The position numbers and the translations under genes are program-made. The notes beneath the pieces are model-generated. The model did no database searches. It was not told the DNA's origin and saw only the letters and a list, made by a program, of their open reading frames with translations. From positions 548,501-612,500 of the forward strand of contig JANJXV010000130.1 of assembly GCA_024803745.1 (NCBI GenBank): a DNA stretch of 64,000 nucleotides, written 5' to 3'. This DNA is from Megascapheus bottae (lineage: Eukaryota; Chordata; Mammalia; Rodentia; Geomyidae). Below are positions 45,906 to 56,789 of the stretch, in pieces (position 1 is the first letter of the stretch; each line of letters begins with the position of its first letter).

Positions 45906-46080
45906 GCTGAGAATGTGGCCTGGTGGTAGAGTGCTGGCCTAACATGCACGAAACCCTGGGTTTGATAACTCAGTACCACATCAACGGAAAAAGCCAGATG
46001 TTACTTTGTGGCTGCAGTGGTAACCTTGAGCACAAAGAGTCTCAAGGCCCAGGTCCTGAGTTCAAACCCAAGGACAGTCC
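45906..46080 (+). mobile_element. IDL-Geo SINE, diverged
   Basis: The A box 'gtggcctggtggtagagtg' is kept and the B box is degraded ('gggtttgataactc'). The Geo half has 'tgtggctgcagtggtaacct' and ends 'caaacccaaggacagtc'. Its 5' end touches the pentanucleotide array. Confidence 0.88.
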
Positions 46081-46194
46081 CACAACTACTACTTGGCCAC
46101 CGGGGTTAAGTTTTGAACACCACCTGACTCCAGAGTTTTGTGTTCCACCCTGGGCACCAATTCTTCGAATCTTAATTAAATGGTTGTAAATCTG

Positions 46195-46290
46195 TCAGGG
46201 AAGCAAATCACGTGGCCTTCGGCACAATGCCGAAACGACACCTGACACATAGTAGATGTCTAAGACACAATGAATGAGTGAATGAATGAA
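46195..46290 (+). repeat. L2-type 3' end
   Basis: It contains 'acacctgacacatagtagat' and 'caatgaatgagtgaatgaat', the usual L2 3' terminal wording. Confidence 0.75.
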
Positions 46291-46559
46291 ATACAGACTC
46301 CACGAGTACTTCCTCCTCCTCCTCTACGACCTCTAAGGAAGTAGTGAGGCTTGGATTCTCATGCCTTCTCTTTGAATCTGAATTTTCTTTTGTTCTTTGC
46401 ATCCAATCTGTCCAAATGACAAGCAAGCGTGGCTCCGTCCGTGAAGAATTCAGATCCTTAGATTTTAAAACAAACACTGTCTCCCCTAAATCACTGCAAT
46501 GGATTTGCCTGGGAAAGTGTGTGTCAGAGGGGTCTTTGCCCCCTTTGTGACTGCTACGG

Positions 46560-46700
46560 CCATGAGAAAGCTTCACTGGTGATTACAGGATATTTGAGCC
46601 CTGGGATTATCTGGTGATTAGACTCCTTCTGGTGGCAAAGCTGTCTCCTAACAAGATTAATTTGGGGGCAACAAGAGGGTAATTATTAATGTATCCGGAA
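46560..46700. other. Unique block with clustered ATTA-type words
   Basis: In 140 bp there are 'gattacagg', 'gggattatctgg', 'gtgattagac', 'agattaattt' and 'gtaattattaatg'. It might be a homeodomain-bound element. No repeat recognised. Function is inference. Confidence 0.25.
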
Positions 46701-46782
46701 GGCGGCTCCAAGCACTGTTTCCCCAATGAGAGCAGATCTTTGTTTATTTATAGCTTCCTCTCAGGAGGAACATGGTACAGGG

Positions 46783-46832
46783 AGAGGGAGGGAGGGAGGG
46801 AGAGAGGAAGAGACAGAGAGAGAGAGAGAGAA
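46783..46832. repeat. (GGGA)n-(GA)n purine tract
   Basis: GGGA units pass into pure GA units. Confidence 0.92.
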
Positions 46833-47796
46833 CACCAGACCAAGGTGCACTCACAGAACTTGGAGGATAATTGATTGCTTCAAGTTCAAGGACTTTTGCA
46901 GTAAGCAAGAGCCTTTCAGACTCCCAGCATCCTCTGCTCAGGCAGTAGGCCAATGACAAAAGATCCACCATGAGCCCCCTGCCCGTGTCCCCTCCACCAC
47001 TGCCTCCTTATGGACTTCCCCACTCTGTCCCCCTATCTCTATCTCCCCCCTCTGCCTCCATCTCTTGGCTCTTGTCCTGTCTACCACACCATGGCTGGAA
47101 AGACTTTGGGAAAAAAAAAACAACAGACACACCATGCATCTCCTCTCCAATGACCAGCTCCCATTGCAATCAGAACAAAGCCTGATCCCCAGGAAACCAC
47201 AAAGCCCTACTGGGCATGGCCCCCAATATTTCCTCAACCTTATCTCCTCTCCCACTGCAACCCACTTCCCTCCTGCTCTGCCAGACCAGTCACCAGCAGC
47301 AACTAAACACAAAGAGCAACGCACACAGCACCCTTTTAAGCACGGCCATCCTTCGTTTGTCCTGCTTTGCTTTCCCTCTTAACACAGGCTGGCACGCCGA
47401 GTGGCTGCCTCTTCTGAGTGTTCTGTACAGGACTTCACAAACTCTCAGTAAGCCAGTCCTGAGCCATTCCTTGTAGGAGGATTCCCTCCCTGCCCCTGGC
47501 TGCAGAATTTTGTTCAGCCAATCAATACATAACCTTGTTTATTGTGTGTTGCTCTTTAAAGACCTTTTATCTAATACACTGTGATTCATGAACGTTGAAC
47601 TGTGGTTGGCAGCCACATAACTCAGGGCTGAACGAAGCTTATCTTGCATTTCAGCACTGTGTCAGGGAAACTTGAAACAGTAAGCTCATGGACAGAAAAC
47701 ACAGGGAAGGCGAGCATCACAGTCCGGTCACATGTGTCTAAGGGTGGGCAAAGAAAAGGATGAAAGGCGAGTGTCCGTGACTCCCTCCTGGACTTT
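46833..47796. other. Unique sequence, nothing recognised
   Basis: C-rich 46965-47060 gives a Pro/Ser-rich 71-codon frame starting at 46970 in a fair Kozak context, but with no support as a gene. Two CCAAT words occur at 47515-47525. Confidence 0.4.
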
Positions 47797-47797
47797 G

Positions 47798-48018
47798 AGA
47801 AGCTTAGGAGGCTGAGATCTGAGGTTCCACGTTCAAATCCAGCCTGGGCAGACAAATCCAAGAAAGTCTTTTCTCCAATTAAGCAATAAAAAGTTGCAAT
47901 TAGGGGCACAGCTGAAGTAGTTGAGCACCAACCCTGAGCCTCCTCCATCCACCAAAAACCAGCAAACAAACCTTGGAGAGAATGTGTGACTGAGTTCAAG
48001 CTCTAATACTGGCATCAA
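47798..48018 (+). mobile_element. 7SL-head/Geo SINE, diverged
   Basis: It contains 'ttaggaggctgagatctgag', 'cacgttcaaatccagcctgg', 'cttttctccaattaagcaat' and a Geo-like end 'actgagttcaagctctaata'. A novel insert of about 35 bases lies in the Geo half (47938-47978). Confidence 0.8.
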
Positions 48019-48437
48019 AGAACAAGACAAGTAACCAAAAAACCATATACTTTTTTAAAAAATACTATGCCTCGAGATATATGTTTTCATAATTTGTTTC
48101 CAAGAGACCATTTTTTTTTGGTAAAATGATTGCACACGGTGATCTTATCATTTGTTTGAAATCTACAAATAAAACTTTTTAACAACATAAAAACAAATGG
48201 ACATTCAAGTGTGGAGTAGTAAAACTGGTAGAACATGGAGACTAACGCCTCCCTCTTGAACCTCAGCCCGGCCCAGCAGAACTACATGCATGTCTGTAAA
48301 AGGCTGCAGCAGTGCGTTGGGCATTGATCTGGGTGTTACCAATAACAAGGCAATTCCAAGACAGACATGTCCAATATAGAGTCTGCAAGCCGTGAAAATG
48401 GATCTGTATCTCTTATCATCAGTACATGATCTGAGTC

Positions 48438-48520
48438 CCCCACCAGAATATAAACTCTGAGGGATTATGTTTGCCACTATTTCTATTCACTGTTACATCT
48501 TCAACTGCTAGAACACAACT
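48438..48520 (+). repeat. L2 fragment
   Basis: It contains 'ccaccagaatataaactctg' and 'tgttacatcttcaactgcta', like the L2 3' region. Confidence 0.55.
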
Positions 48521-49112
48521 CTTAACCAATGTTGGCTGCCTTAGGAAGCCTGAGGCTCTGTAGTCCAAACACAGACAACACCGAGAACATTTCCATAATT
48601 TGTAAATGTGCAGTGAGGCAGCAGGCATACACTGGGGAGGATCTTGAAGAATTGTCAGCCAGGTAAGTGGTGAATGTTGTAGGTGAGAAGCAAAAGCTCA
48701 GAGAAGGACATGGATGACCCAAGAAGACACACAGTTCAGTTGGAGCCGGAGAAACCTTCCTTTCCTAAGCCATGGCTCAGGCTTTCCTTCTGTTTTTGCT
48801 ATCGGCCAGCAAATTAGAGATGGAATCTCCCTTATTACTGGGACGTCTCAGGGCATCTGGCTTTGTGGTTCAGAACAAAGTGAGCGTTCAATAAATGCTG
48901 ACAGATCAGATTACAGGAAAGGAAAGGAGAATTCCCAGAAGATCAAAAGGCAGCCTGCACTTTCAGCTAAAGTCAATCACACCACCTGGAAGGACTGACT
49001 TAATTTTGAAGCGTTAACTCTCACTGGAGAAAAGTTCATGAGGAAGAAAGTAGGACTCTACCTACATGACTTCCAAGGAATGAAAAAGTAAAATCCAATT
49101 GGCTATAAAATG

Positions 49113-49148
49113 AACAAGAGAATGAGTGTGCGTGTGTGTGCGTGTGTA
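49113..49148. repeat. Imperfect (GT)n
   Basis: Short GT/GC tract preceded by 'ccaattggctataaaatg'. Confidence 0.8.
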
Positions 49149-49329
49149 TTTACTGACTTGGACAACAGAAAAGTCCAGAATTAGGATGGATTTCAAGTGT
49201 GGTTTGCTACAGAGAGCCAAAACAGAGTTGAGTTTACTGTTTTGCAGCTCTGTTTCTCTGCAGTTCTCTTATCCATGTCTGCACAGTGGTTTCCATCATT
49301 GTAGAGTCCCAGAGAAAAGCACTGTACAC

Positions 49330-49470
49330 TCCATGGTCCTCACCAAATATCCAAGATTCACTATGATTGGATGGGCTTATGTCACTCATCTACCCTTGAA
49401 CCAATCACCTACACCAGAGAAGGGTTAGAAGCTGTTGATTGGCTGGGCTGAGTCATAGTCCATAAACATA
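49330..49470 (-). repeat. Old CCAAT-rich dispersed repeat fragment
   Basis: On plus there are 'actatgattggatgggctta', 'cccttgaaccaatcacctac' and 'gctgttgattggctgggctg' at regular spacing. Reverse-complemented, the order matches the copies at 12790 and 54895. Confidence 0.5.
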
Positions 49471-49687
49471 GTGTCAGATAGAAAGAGGGGTAGGGAAATG
49501 ACCTCCACAAAATGATCACTCTTTCAGTACACTAAGTAGTTAGGCGAGGCTAAACAGCTTCCAGGGACTCTCAAAATAGGAACAGAATTTGAGAAACGGC
49601 TAGTTAAAAAAATAATTTTCCCTACCAAACATTATTGTTCCACATCTCTTGCTAAAGTATGGGGATATAGAGTTAAAAATCTTGATC

Positions 49688-49743
49688 TTTCTTTCCTTTT
49701 TTTCCTTCCTTCCTTCCTTTCCTTTCCTTCCTGTCTCTCTTTT
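49688..49743. repeat. Degenerate (TTCC)n
   Basis: TTCC/TTTCC words, all pyrimidine. Confidence 0.9.
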
Positions 49744-52612
49744 CTCTATCAATTATAACATAAAAGTATTTTCAGAATAGTTAAGACTAGACTAGGCAAA
49801 CTCAAGCCTGTTGCAAAGAAAATATCATCCACGTATATAAAAACTGAAATAAGAGAGAAAAAAAGAAGGCTTGATCTATACCCACACAAAAGAAATAAAT
49901 AGCATTGTTTTGGTGTCGTTTTTCTCCTAACATCCTCTCTTTGAATATCATACATATACAAGAGGAGGAAAAAAATCTGCAATGATAAGTGAACTCCTTG
50001 GCAGAGTTCTTCTAGTCCTGTAATATCCGACAGGTTCATGAATGCCATGGACGGAACCAACCATTTTCTCCATTCCCTTCTGCATGTCTTCATTCCACTG
50101 AAGACAGCCTCACACCCAGACAGACTTCTAACACTTTCTCGTCCTGCTCTTGTCAGACAGTGACTCTGCTGCTGAGCGTTCTGGCAGAGCAGGCACACTG
50201 TGGACAGGAGCCTCTCCTTTTCCCACTGATACCCGCTGCAAAGAAAGCTTTTTATATCACTTCTGAGACACTTGTTTAAGGTTTGTGCTGAAGTCTGCAA
50301 ACCAAGCAGACAAGTGCTCAGATTCAGAACTCAGCAATCCCAGCAACGATGAGCTGTGGGGAGTTGGGGATTGTCGGAACTCATGGGATGTTGGAATCTA
50401 TGTGGGTTCCATTACATGATGAGGCTTGTTCAGGCAGGGAACCCGAGGGGGCCCCTATGCTGTGTGATGGGATGACAGAAAGAAGTGCCTAGCACCAACC
50501 CCAGGAATAGACAACATGGTAGATAACAGTGAAGAGTTCTTTTAGAATGTAGCAGCAAGAAAGAGGTGCCGGATATGTGTGGTCATTTATTAGTTGTTTT
50601 TTTTTTTCAAATTCGCTCAAGGAGGGGAAAAAAGTGAGGTGCAGATGGATTGGCTAGTGTATCTGACAAAAATAAAAAGAGGACTGGTTTGAGGCAGGAA
50701 TGGATCCAAGGATGAAATTGTGGGTGTGAGCACTGTGTCTCTCCATCTCTTAGATGGAGTGGCCTGGACTTATGTTCATGTTCCGCACAGGCTTTCTCCA
50801 AGTGGAGGGAAATGTTTGGGGTCCCCCGGGGATCCCAGTCACCATTCTTCATTCAGCTTTGTGATATGCAATGCTTTCTTCTCTAGCAGAAATTCTAGGG
50901 AATTGCCAGAGGAGTGCTCTGATTGGCCTGGCTTAAGTAGAAAACCAACTTTTGGAACTAGAGGACTGGGGTGGCATGACATGTCAGTCTTGGGGTGCAC
51001 ATCTTCCTTAAGAGTAAGGCCGCCCAATTTAGCACGTAAAAAGTTACAGTGTAAGTATGGATTACACGTGATTCCTTCTCGGGGAGAAATCTGAAACAGG
51101 GTGTCTTATGCTTTCTGAACAGTAACTGGGAAAATCACCAGGTTCCCCTGCCAGGGAAGAGAAGGATTAATTCATAAAGCGCATACATTGGGTAAACCAA
51201 GAAACTATTGTCCTTTGGCTCCGTTTCTCTTGGACTTTTTTTTCCCCATGCTGATAAGAACTTACAATTTGATGGGGAAAACTAGAAACTATGAACCAAT
51301 GCTTCTCTGCTTAAAAAAAAATAGAAAAAAGCTCCAGAGATTATGAGTTTGGTGGGATGTTAATAGTTCTTAAGTATAAAAGGAGTCCTGTGACCCAAAA
51401 GGCTTTAAGGAAAGAGGGGATGAACTCAGCTAATCAAATTTATCTGCTATGAGACTGTCCATTTCCAGAGTGAATTTCCCAGGGGGAAAAGGACCATGGA
51501 AACGCTTCACACAGAACAGCTTTCTGGGACTTGGATTTTGCAGAAATCATAACAAGGGCCGGGGCCAAGTGCTAACTAGCTTTATCATTAATGGGATGGA
51601 TATGACACACTAAATCCTCTAGATTACTCCAGGGTATGTTTAAAGGACAAAATAAGAGGAAGTATTGATTCCAACTGTTTTCAACCATAACTAAGATGCA
51701 GGGATTGCAATGCCTCCTCCATACAAATAAAAATGTCCATCACCCAAACACGTGGACGTGTGTCCTAGACAGCCTGGCCAAGCCAAGTTCCATCATCTTT
51801 TTTTTTTTTTGCTTTGTGTATTAGCTCCTAAATTATACCTCCCAGAATGCATTGCATCAGGAAATGGCACCAATTTCTTTTGCACTCAAAGAAGGGCGCT
51901 CTCCCACTTTAGACATACCTCCCATCCCACAGATCTCTAATTTTTAGTGCTTAGATTTTGTTTTTGTCTAACATCTGGCCTGTCTTTTATTTTCACAAAT
52001 TCACAGAAATCAAGAGCTGGAGTGTTGGGAGTAAAAGGCTTTTATTCCTCTCTGCTGCTACTGTTTTGTACTTTTCTCAATGACACAGTATTCTGCATTC
52101 CCAAGGAGCTCTCGGCTTCTTATTTTAATGCTTGTCAACCTCTGCCCCTCTGCCAAGTTTCTTCTAAGGAACAGCATCCAGAATGCTTCCATTTCCTTTG
52201 TACACCCCCCCCTCAATTCTCCACATTCTGTTTGCTTCTCCACATCCCATTGAAAATTGGATACTGGGAGTTGCCTGCTATGATAATGAACCATTCATGT
52301 TTCAACTTGAAAAGGCATTTAAGATACCTGTTTTCATTAGTAATTATAGATAATTGCTATGGTGGATAGTTTTTTCCCCCTTTAATTATGGTACAGAAAA
52401 AAAAGTCTTTAAGAAATGGAGCAATTAATTTCCTGAAACCTTACTGAGAGCAAAGTATGATGTTAGCTCTCACTTTGGGAAGTATTTGTATGTAATTGGG
52501 CTTGGCTGCTTGCAAGGGCAGGGTGGGGGGGGGGAGAAGTAAATTATATTCTAGAATCATCTCTATCATATCTCAGACATGAATGACTATTTTTAATATT
52601 TTTTGCCTGAGT
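49744..52612. other. Unique sequence, nothing recognised
   Basis: About 2.9 kb without a recognisable repeat. It contains the longest non-repeat open frame (minus 50300-49749, 183 codons from a TTG, hydrophobic C-terminal half) and a 140-codon plus frame at 51947-52369. Neither matches a family I know. A TATA-like 'tataaaagg' occurs at 51375-51383. Confidence 0.4.
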
Positions 52613-52614
52613 TC

Positions 52615-52725
52615 ACTCATTCATTCTACAAACACATGTTGAATGATTTTCGTGGGCCAGTAGCCTTATCAAACACTGAAAGTGCAATGACTACTTATTC
52701 ATCTACTTATTCATTCAACAATTAG
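52615..52725 (-). repeat. L2-like fragment
   Basis: It contains 'gttcactcattcattctaca' and 'aacacatgttgaatgatttt', the reverse of common L2 terminal wording; it continues with 'cttattcattcaac'. Confidence 0.5.
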
Positions 52726-53052
52726 ATAATTGCTATGCACAAAGCACTAGTATTTAAAAACAGATTGCAATTGTGAAGGTTCGGTATGACTAGGCAAATC
52801 AGCTCTCCTAAGGGGGAAAAAAATGTTCCTGTTGTCTGAGTTTGTATTCCACATCTAAGGTGGTTTTTTTTTTTAATTGCATTTACATCAGGAGCAATCT
52901 ACATACTTATCGAGAGTAAGAAAGTGGTTACATGAATCATTGCAATCTACAGCCATTAATAAGCAGATAAAAGGTATTGTTATATATAGGATATAGGATA
53001 GGTGTGTATAAATGTGTTTATATAAGTATGTATGTGAGATATACATATATAA

Positions 53053-53597
53053 TGAAATGGGGAGGCTGGGTCCAGTCGGGGCCATCTTGGCCATATAGTA
53101 GACAGGGAATTGGGTTTAATTGATGCCATCTTATCTTCATGGTGGAGGAAGGTGATATCCTACCTCCTAGGGGAGAGGCCTGCCTGAATTCCTAGAGACT
53201 GGGGTGGAGACCCGGATGACAGGTGAGTGGACCTGTCAGTCCTATGCCTTGAACTTGAGAGACTCTTGAGTTTCCTGTGACCCTGCTCCTGACACTACTT
53301 TGACCAAGACCAGTTAAGGTGCCCTGACACCAAGCCTTATGTCCTGTGTCTCCTGGCTCCTGGCGCTTCTCCAGTCACCACGGCATCCTACTTCAGCTCT
53401 CCTTTGGGGTTGATCTGGCTTGTCGGTATTGTTTTTCTATTCTTCCTTTCCTCCCCTGCTCTCATGGCTCAGTTTTCTGACAGTGTTAAGTATATTTGAG
53501 GGGCTACAAGTCTTTGTGACAAGACCTGGCTCTCCAATAAAGAATCCCAATTCAGCTGCTCAAAATGTGGCTTCTCTGTTTCTCAAGATTTATAACA
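53053..53597 (+). mobile_element. Solo LTR of an endogenous retrovirus, 545 bp
   Basis: It starts TGAAATGGGG and ends TTTATAACA, the TG...CA form of an LTR. The flanking 6 bases are ATATAA (53047-53052) and ATAGAA (53598-53603), five of six identical. Inside are a TATA-like 'tatattt' at 53491 and a polyadenylation signal AATAAA at 53536-53541, in LTR order. No gag, pol or env sequence is present on either side, so it is a solo LTR left by recombination. A 6-bp duplication suggests a class II (ERVK-like) element; the family is not identified. Confidence 0.62.
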
Positions 53598-53603
53598 ATA
53601 GAA

Positions 53604-53818
53604 AAAAGAAATATATATCTCACACATATCCTATATATCTCAGCACATCACATGTATCTTATATATATACTATATATGCACATAAGACACATATCATATG
53701 TATGATATACACCCAATGTACAGCATGCATTTCTTCTAAGGTCATATGATATATGCTATAGTGGCTATCATATATATACATATGATAAAGATAAGTTATA
53801 TATGTAATTATAGATATT
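53604..53818. repeat. AT-rich alternating tract
   Basis: TATA, ATAT and CATA words dominate. The left side of the LTR (52975-53050) has matching sequence in inverted sense ('tatgtgagatatac' against 'tatatctcacacat'), so the LTR entered an AT-rich, partly self-complementary region. Confidence 0.8.
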
Positions 53819-53832
53819 AAATTCCTGAATGG

Positions 53833-54025
53833 GGCCGAGAGTTTGGCCCAGTGGTAGAGTGCTTGCCTAGCATGCACAAAGACCCGGGTTTGATTCCTCG
53901 GCACCACATACATAGAAAATAAAAGCCAGAAGTGGTGCTGAAGCTCAAGTGGTAGAGCTCTAGCCTTGAGAAAGTCCAAGGACAGTGCTCAGGCCCTGAG
54001 CTCAAGCCCAGGACTGGCAAAAAAA
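53833..54025 (+). mobile_element. IDL-Geo SINE, young copy
   Basis: Full length with A box 'tggcccagtggtagagtgc', B box 'gggtttgattcc' and a complete Geo half ending 'aggactggc' plus A9. Flanked by exact 'aaattcctgaatgg' at 53819-53832 and 54026-54039. This copy is a good reference for the family. Confidence 0.95.
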
Positions 54026-54039
54026 AAATTCCTGAATGG

Positions 54040-54600
54040 TGGGGGGGGGAATCTACTTTTAAGCAGTTCTGCAGCAAGCAATCACAGGCTCTGACCTTCC
54101 CAATCAATAGCCACACTTTCAGCTCCTCACATAGCTCAGCCCCGGGGCACCCATCTGCGCCTGGAATCCAGAGGCCCACAGTAGGAGGAACCGAACAGCC
54201 CCTGAAGAGGACATTTCACTATCCATCAACTTCAAGAGGCCTCCCCAGAGTCCCTAAATTCCTCCACAGCAAAGTGAGTGGAATTTTAACCAGCTGCTTG
54301 CATGAGGAATCTATGAATATGCAACCCTCCCTCGCTTCCCTGGATTGGGGAGGGGGAGGTGAAATATCAAGAAACAGAGATAATTGGGCCCTTACATTTG
54401 ATATTCTCAGCTGTTGTTCACGGTTGGTGCAGGTTTCCTGCCTAGCAAGCTTGTGAGAGATTTAGGTCGAGGCAAATACCATGGGTATTATCCATTAGAA
54501 CAAGATCAAAAGGAAGGAGTGCATTTTTTAAAAGTCCAGTGTGCAACATGATTACTTGATGGTACTGTTAATTTTCTTCTGTGTTTTGTAACCTCTCTAG
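54040..54600. other. Unique sequence, nothing recognised
   Basis: A G-run at 54042-54050 follows the SINE. The sequence ends in a pyrimidine tract that forms the acceptor of the next entry. Confidence 0.4.
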
Positions 54601-54732
54601 AGAGGAGTTTGCAAATACCCCGTGTTTCCATTATCCTGGGGCCAAAACAAGCCTGGGCTTACTGCATCGTAGGAGGTGGGATTCTGTGGCTCGTCATGGC
54701 GTCGCCATCTCCATCATCAGAGATGGAGAAAG
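54601..54732 (+). other. Candidate 132-bp exon (unproven)
   Basis: A good acceptor precedes it ('ttttcttctgtgttttg', then 'cctctctag' ending at 54600). The donor GAAAG/GTAAGG follows at 54732/54733. The length is 44 codons. Two of three frames are fully open: the second begins EEFANTPCFHYPGAK and the third contains ATGGCG at 54696 in a fair Kozak context, reading MASPSPSSEMEK up to the donor. No family recognised. It could be a coding exon, a non-coding RNA exon or chance. Confidence 0.25.
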
Positions 54733-54894
54733 GTAAGGCTTCTCCGCAGGTGAAGTTACCTGGGATTGCTGATAGACTGAATGCAACCTGACAGAGCCTC
54801 CAGAAGCAACACTGACCTTGCTGCAAAGTAGCCAGCTTCTCTTCTTTCTCTAGGCAACCAGGCCCATGTTTTCACGGTTTGGAGGGATGGATTG

Positions 54895-55015
54895 GACCCA
54901 GGATGGGTGTGTCACTCTGGGCCAGCCAATCAAAGCATCTCTTTCTCTCTGCCATGGTGATTGGATGGAAGTTGCTTATACAAGCTATTCAGAACCAATG
55001 AGAATGTAACTGGGA
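54895..55015 (+). repeat. Old CCAAT-rich dispersed repeat fragment
   Basis: It contains 'gggccagccaatcaaagcat', then 'catggtgattggatggaa' and 'cagaaccaatgagaatg', the same spaced pattern as at 12790 and (reversed) 49330. Confidence 0.55.
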
Positions 55016-55078
55016 CTGCTGTAAGGAAAATCAACCTGGAACCAGTCACCTTACCTGTTCTCCCCTCCCCAACCACAG

Positions 55079-55139
55079 GAAGAACTCACACCACAGATCA
55101 GTGGACTTCTCTTTCTCTCTGCTTCCCAGCTTCCACAAG
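55079..55139 (+). other. Candidate 61-bp exon (unproven)
   Basis: The acceptor 'tgttctcccctccccaaccacag' region ends at 55078 and a perfect donor CAAG/GTAAGT follows at 55139/55140. All three frames are open through it, so the frame cannot be told. It lies 346 bp after the candidate exon at 54601-54732; the two could belong to one transcript. Confidence 0.22.
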
Positions 55140-56030
55140 GTAAGTGGCATTGTCCTGCCACATTCTCCCAACTAAGATTTATGTTCAGCCTCCTCTCAGG
55201 CCCAACACCAAGGACCAAGCCATTTCCTCCTTTACATCATTTTACCAAGTATTTTGCGACCGTAACAGAAGGCTGGCTAAGGCAGACGCTCAGGACTGCA
55301 ATACCAACTCTAAGAAGAAATTTAATAAATGTTACCATCAGGATCTTGGTAACACCCCCTCAAATACTTCATTTGCTGCGAGAATATGATTTCTTAACAG
55401 AAGCAGAAGAGGTCCTAGACGGAATTGGGCTCTTCAGCATCAGTACAAAACTACTTCTGCCTTCCCATTTCCATCAAGCACCTCAATACCACACTGTTTT
55501 TGGAAGCCCAGGCTTGGAAATGAGGTTTCTGATTTACTTTTCAATTTGCACTCAGAGGAATGTGTCATAGCCGTGGGTCACTTGAGTCACTCAGGTGCTT
55601 CCCGGAATAATGCCCAGGATGGGGGAGGAGGGGTCCTTTGGAATTGTGCTTTTGCAAAACGTGACATCACTGAAAAGTTATCAGCAACACTTCCTCAGAG
55701 ATACCAGGAGAAGCTGTATTGTTTAGACAAATGCTAATCATTGAGGCCTCCTGCAAATTAAGAGGAAAAAGTGATAAGAAAAAAAAAACATCAAGAAAGG
55801 ATCAGTGTACATTTGTAACTAGTTTTTGCAGGAAGATGTGGCCCTGACATCACTGCAGATGCAGGGGACCAGGAAGGGCAAGAGAATTGGCAGGTGGCTG
55901 TCATCCAGTTGGCCTGGCCTGACACTGTCACAGACAAGCATATTTTGCTTGTCTGTGGAAGGCTTGGGATCTTTTTTTGGATCCTGATTTTTTAAATGCT
56001 CACAGTCCCCTGAAAAAGACAAAGTCTTTC
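55140..56030. other. Unique sequence, nothing recognised
   Basis: Open frames of 81 and 129 codons (55144-55389 and 55181-55570, plus) overlap in different frames downstream of the donor. No domain recognised. Confidence 0.35.
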
Positions 56031-56045
56031 TGATAAGGATTTTTT

Positions 56046-56318
56046 TGTTGTTGTTTTTGTTGCTGTTTTGTTTTTGTTGTTGTCAGTTGTGGGGCTTGAA
56101 CTCAGGGCCCAGGCACTGTCCCAGAGCTCTTTTGCTCAAGGCTAGCACTCCACCACCACGAGCCACAGCTACATTTCCAGTTTTTGAGTGGTTTATTGGA
56201 AGTAAGAGTCTCAAGAGGACTTTCCTGCCCAGCGTGACTTTTAATTGTGATTCTCAGACCTCGGCCCCCAGAGTAGCTACGGTTATAGACATGAGCTACT
56301 GGAAGCACCTGGCTTCCA
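56046..56318 (-). mobile_element. 7SL-head/Geo SINE
   Basis: Full length on minus with a long tail seen on plus as the TTG/TTTTG-rich tract 56041-56085. Flanked by 'ataaggattttt' at 56033-56044 and 56319-56330, an exact 12-bp duplication. The head (56220-56318) is moderately diverged. Confidence 0.92.
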
Positions 56319-56514
56319 ATAAGGATTTTTAAATGATGTTACTTTTAAGTTGTTTTTGCCTCAAAACAAGTGAGGGGAAAAAATGGCAGATCACTGGACC
56401 AGTTGAAAATACACCAGACAAATGCAAAAGGATCAAAAGCATGCTCATAGCAAGTCCGTCAGATAAAATGCAATTCAAGGTCAAAAGCATACATTTTTCC
56501 AAATGAGAGATCCC

Positions 56515-56672
56515 TTAATTATTTATATATTTATTATTAATATTTATTCATATATTTGATAACATATTATATGTAAGATGTAACATATATAATTATATAT
56601 TATATTCATATAATTTGTATGTGACATAATGTACTAGGTATCATTATAGATTATATGTATATATCTGTGATC
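56515..56672. repeat. AT-rich tract
   Basis: More than 80% A/T, with many ATAT and TTAT words. Confidence 0.9.
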
Positions 56673-56789
56673 TTTGACCCAAACTAATAGAGTAATAAAA
56701 CATTCTGTACCTAAAGGAAGAGCATAAAGGAAAGAAATTGGGGAATGTTAGAATATGCCCCAATATGGGAGGAGGTAAAAGAATGCTAA

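Noticed and set aside
45686..45979. Lys/Gly-rich plus frame and Phe/Pro/Ser-rich minus frames
   Set aside because: Translation of the GGGAA/GGAAA array.
46970..47185. Pro/Ser-rich frame starting with a good Kozak ATG
   Set aside because: Low-complexity C-rich DNA; no recognised domain and no conservation evidence.
49095..49112. CCAAT next to TATAAAA as a promoter
   Set aside because: The two words are only a few bases apart, whereas a real CCAAT box sits some 40-60 bases upstream of TATA. No initiator or open frame follows.
49749..50300. 183-codon open frame on minus, the longest outside repeats
   Set aside because: It begins at TTG, has no recognisable domain, and no splice or Kozak context. 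A rough estimate ((61/64)^183 over about 128,000 codon positions) gives about one such frame by chance in this window.
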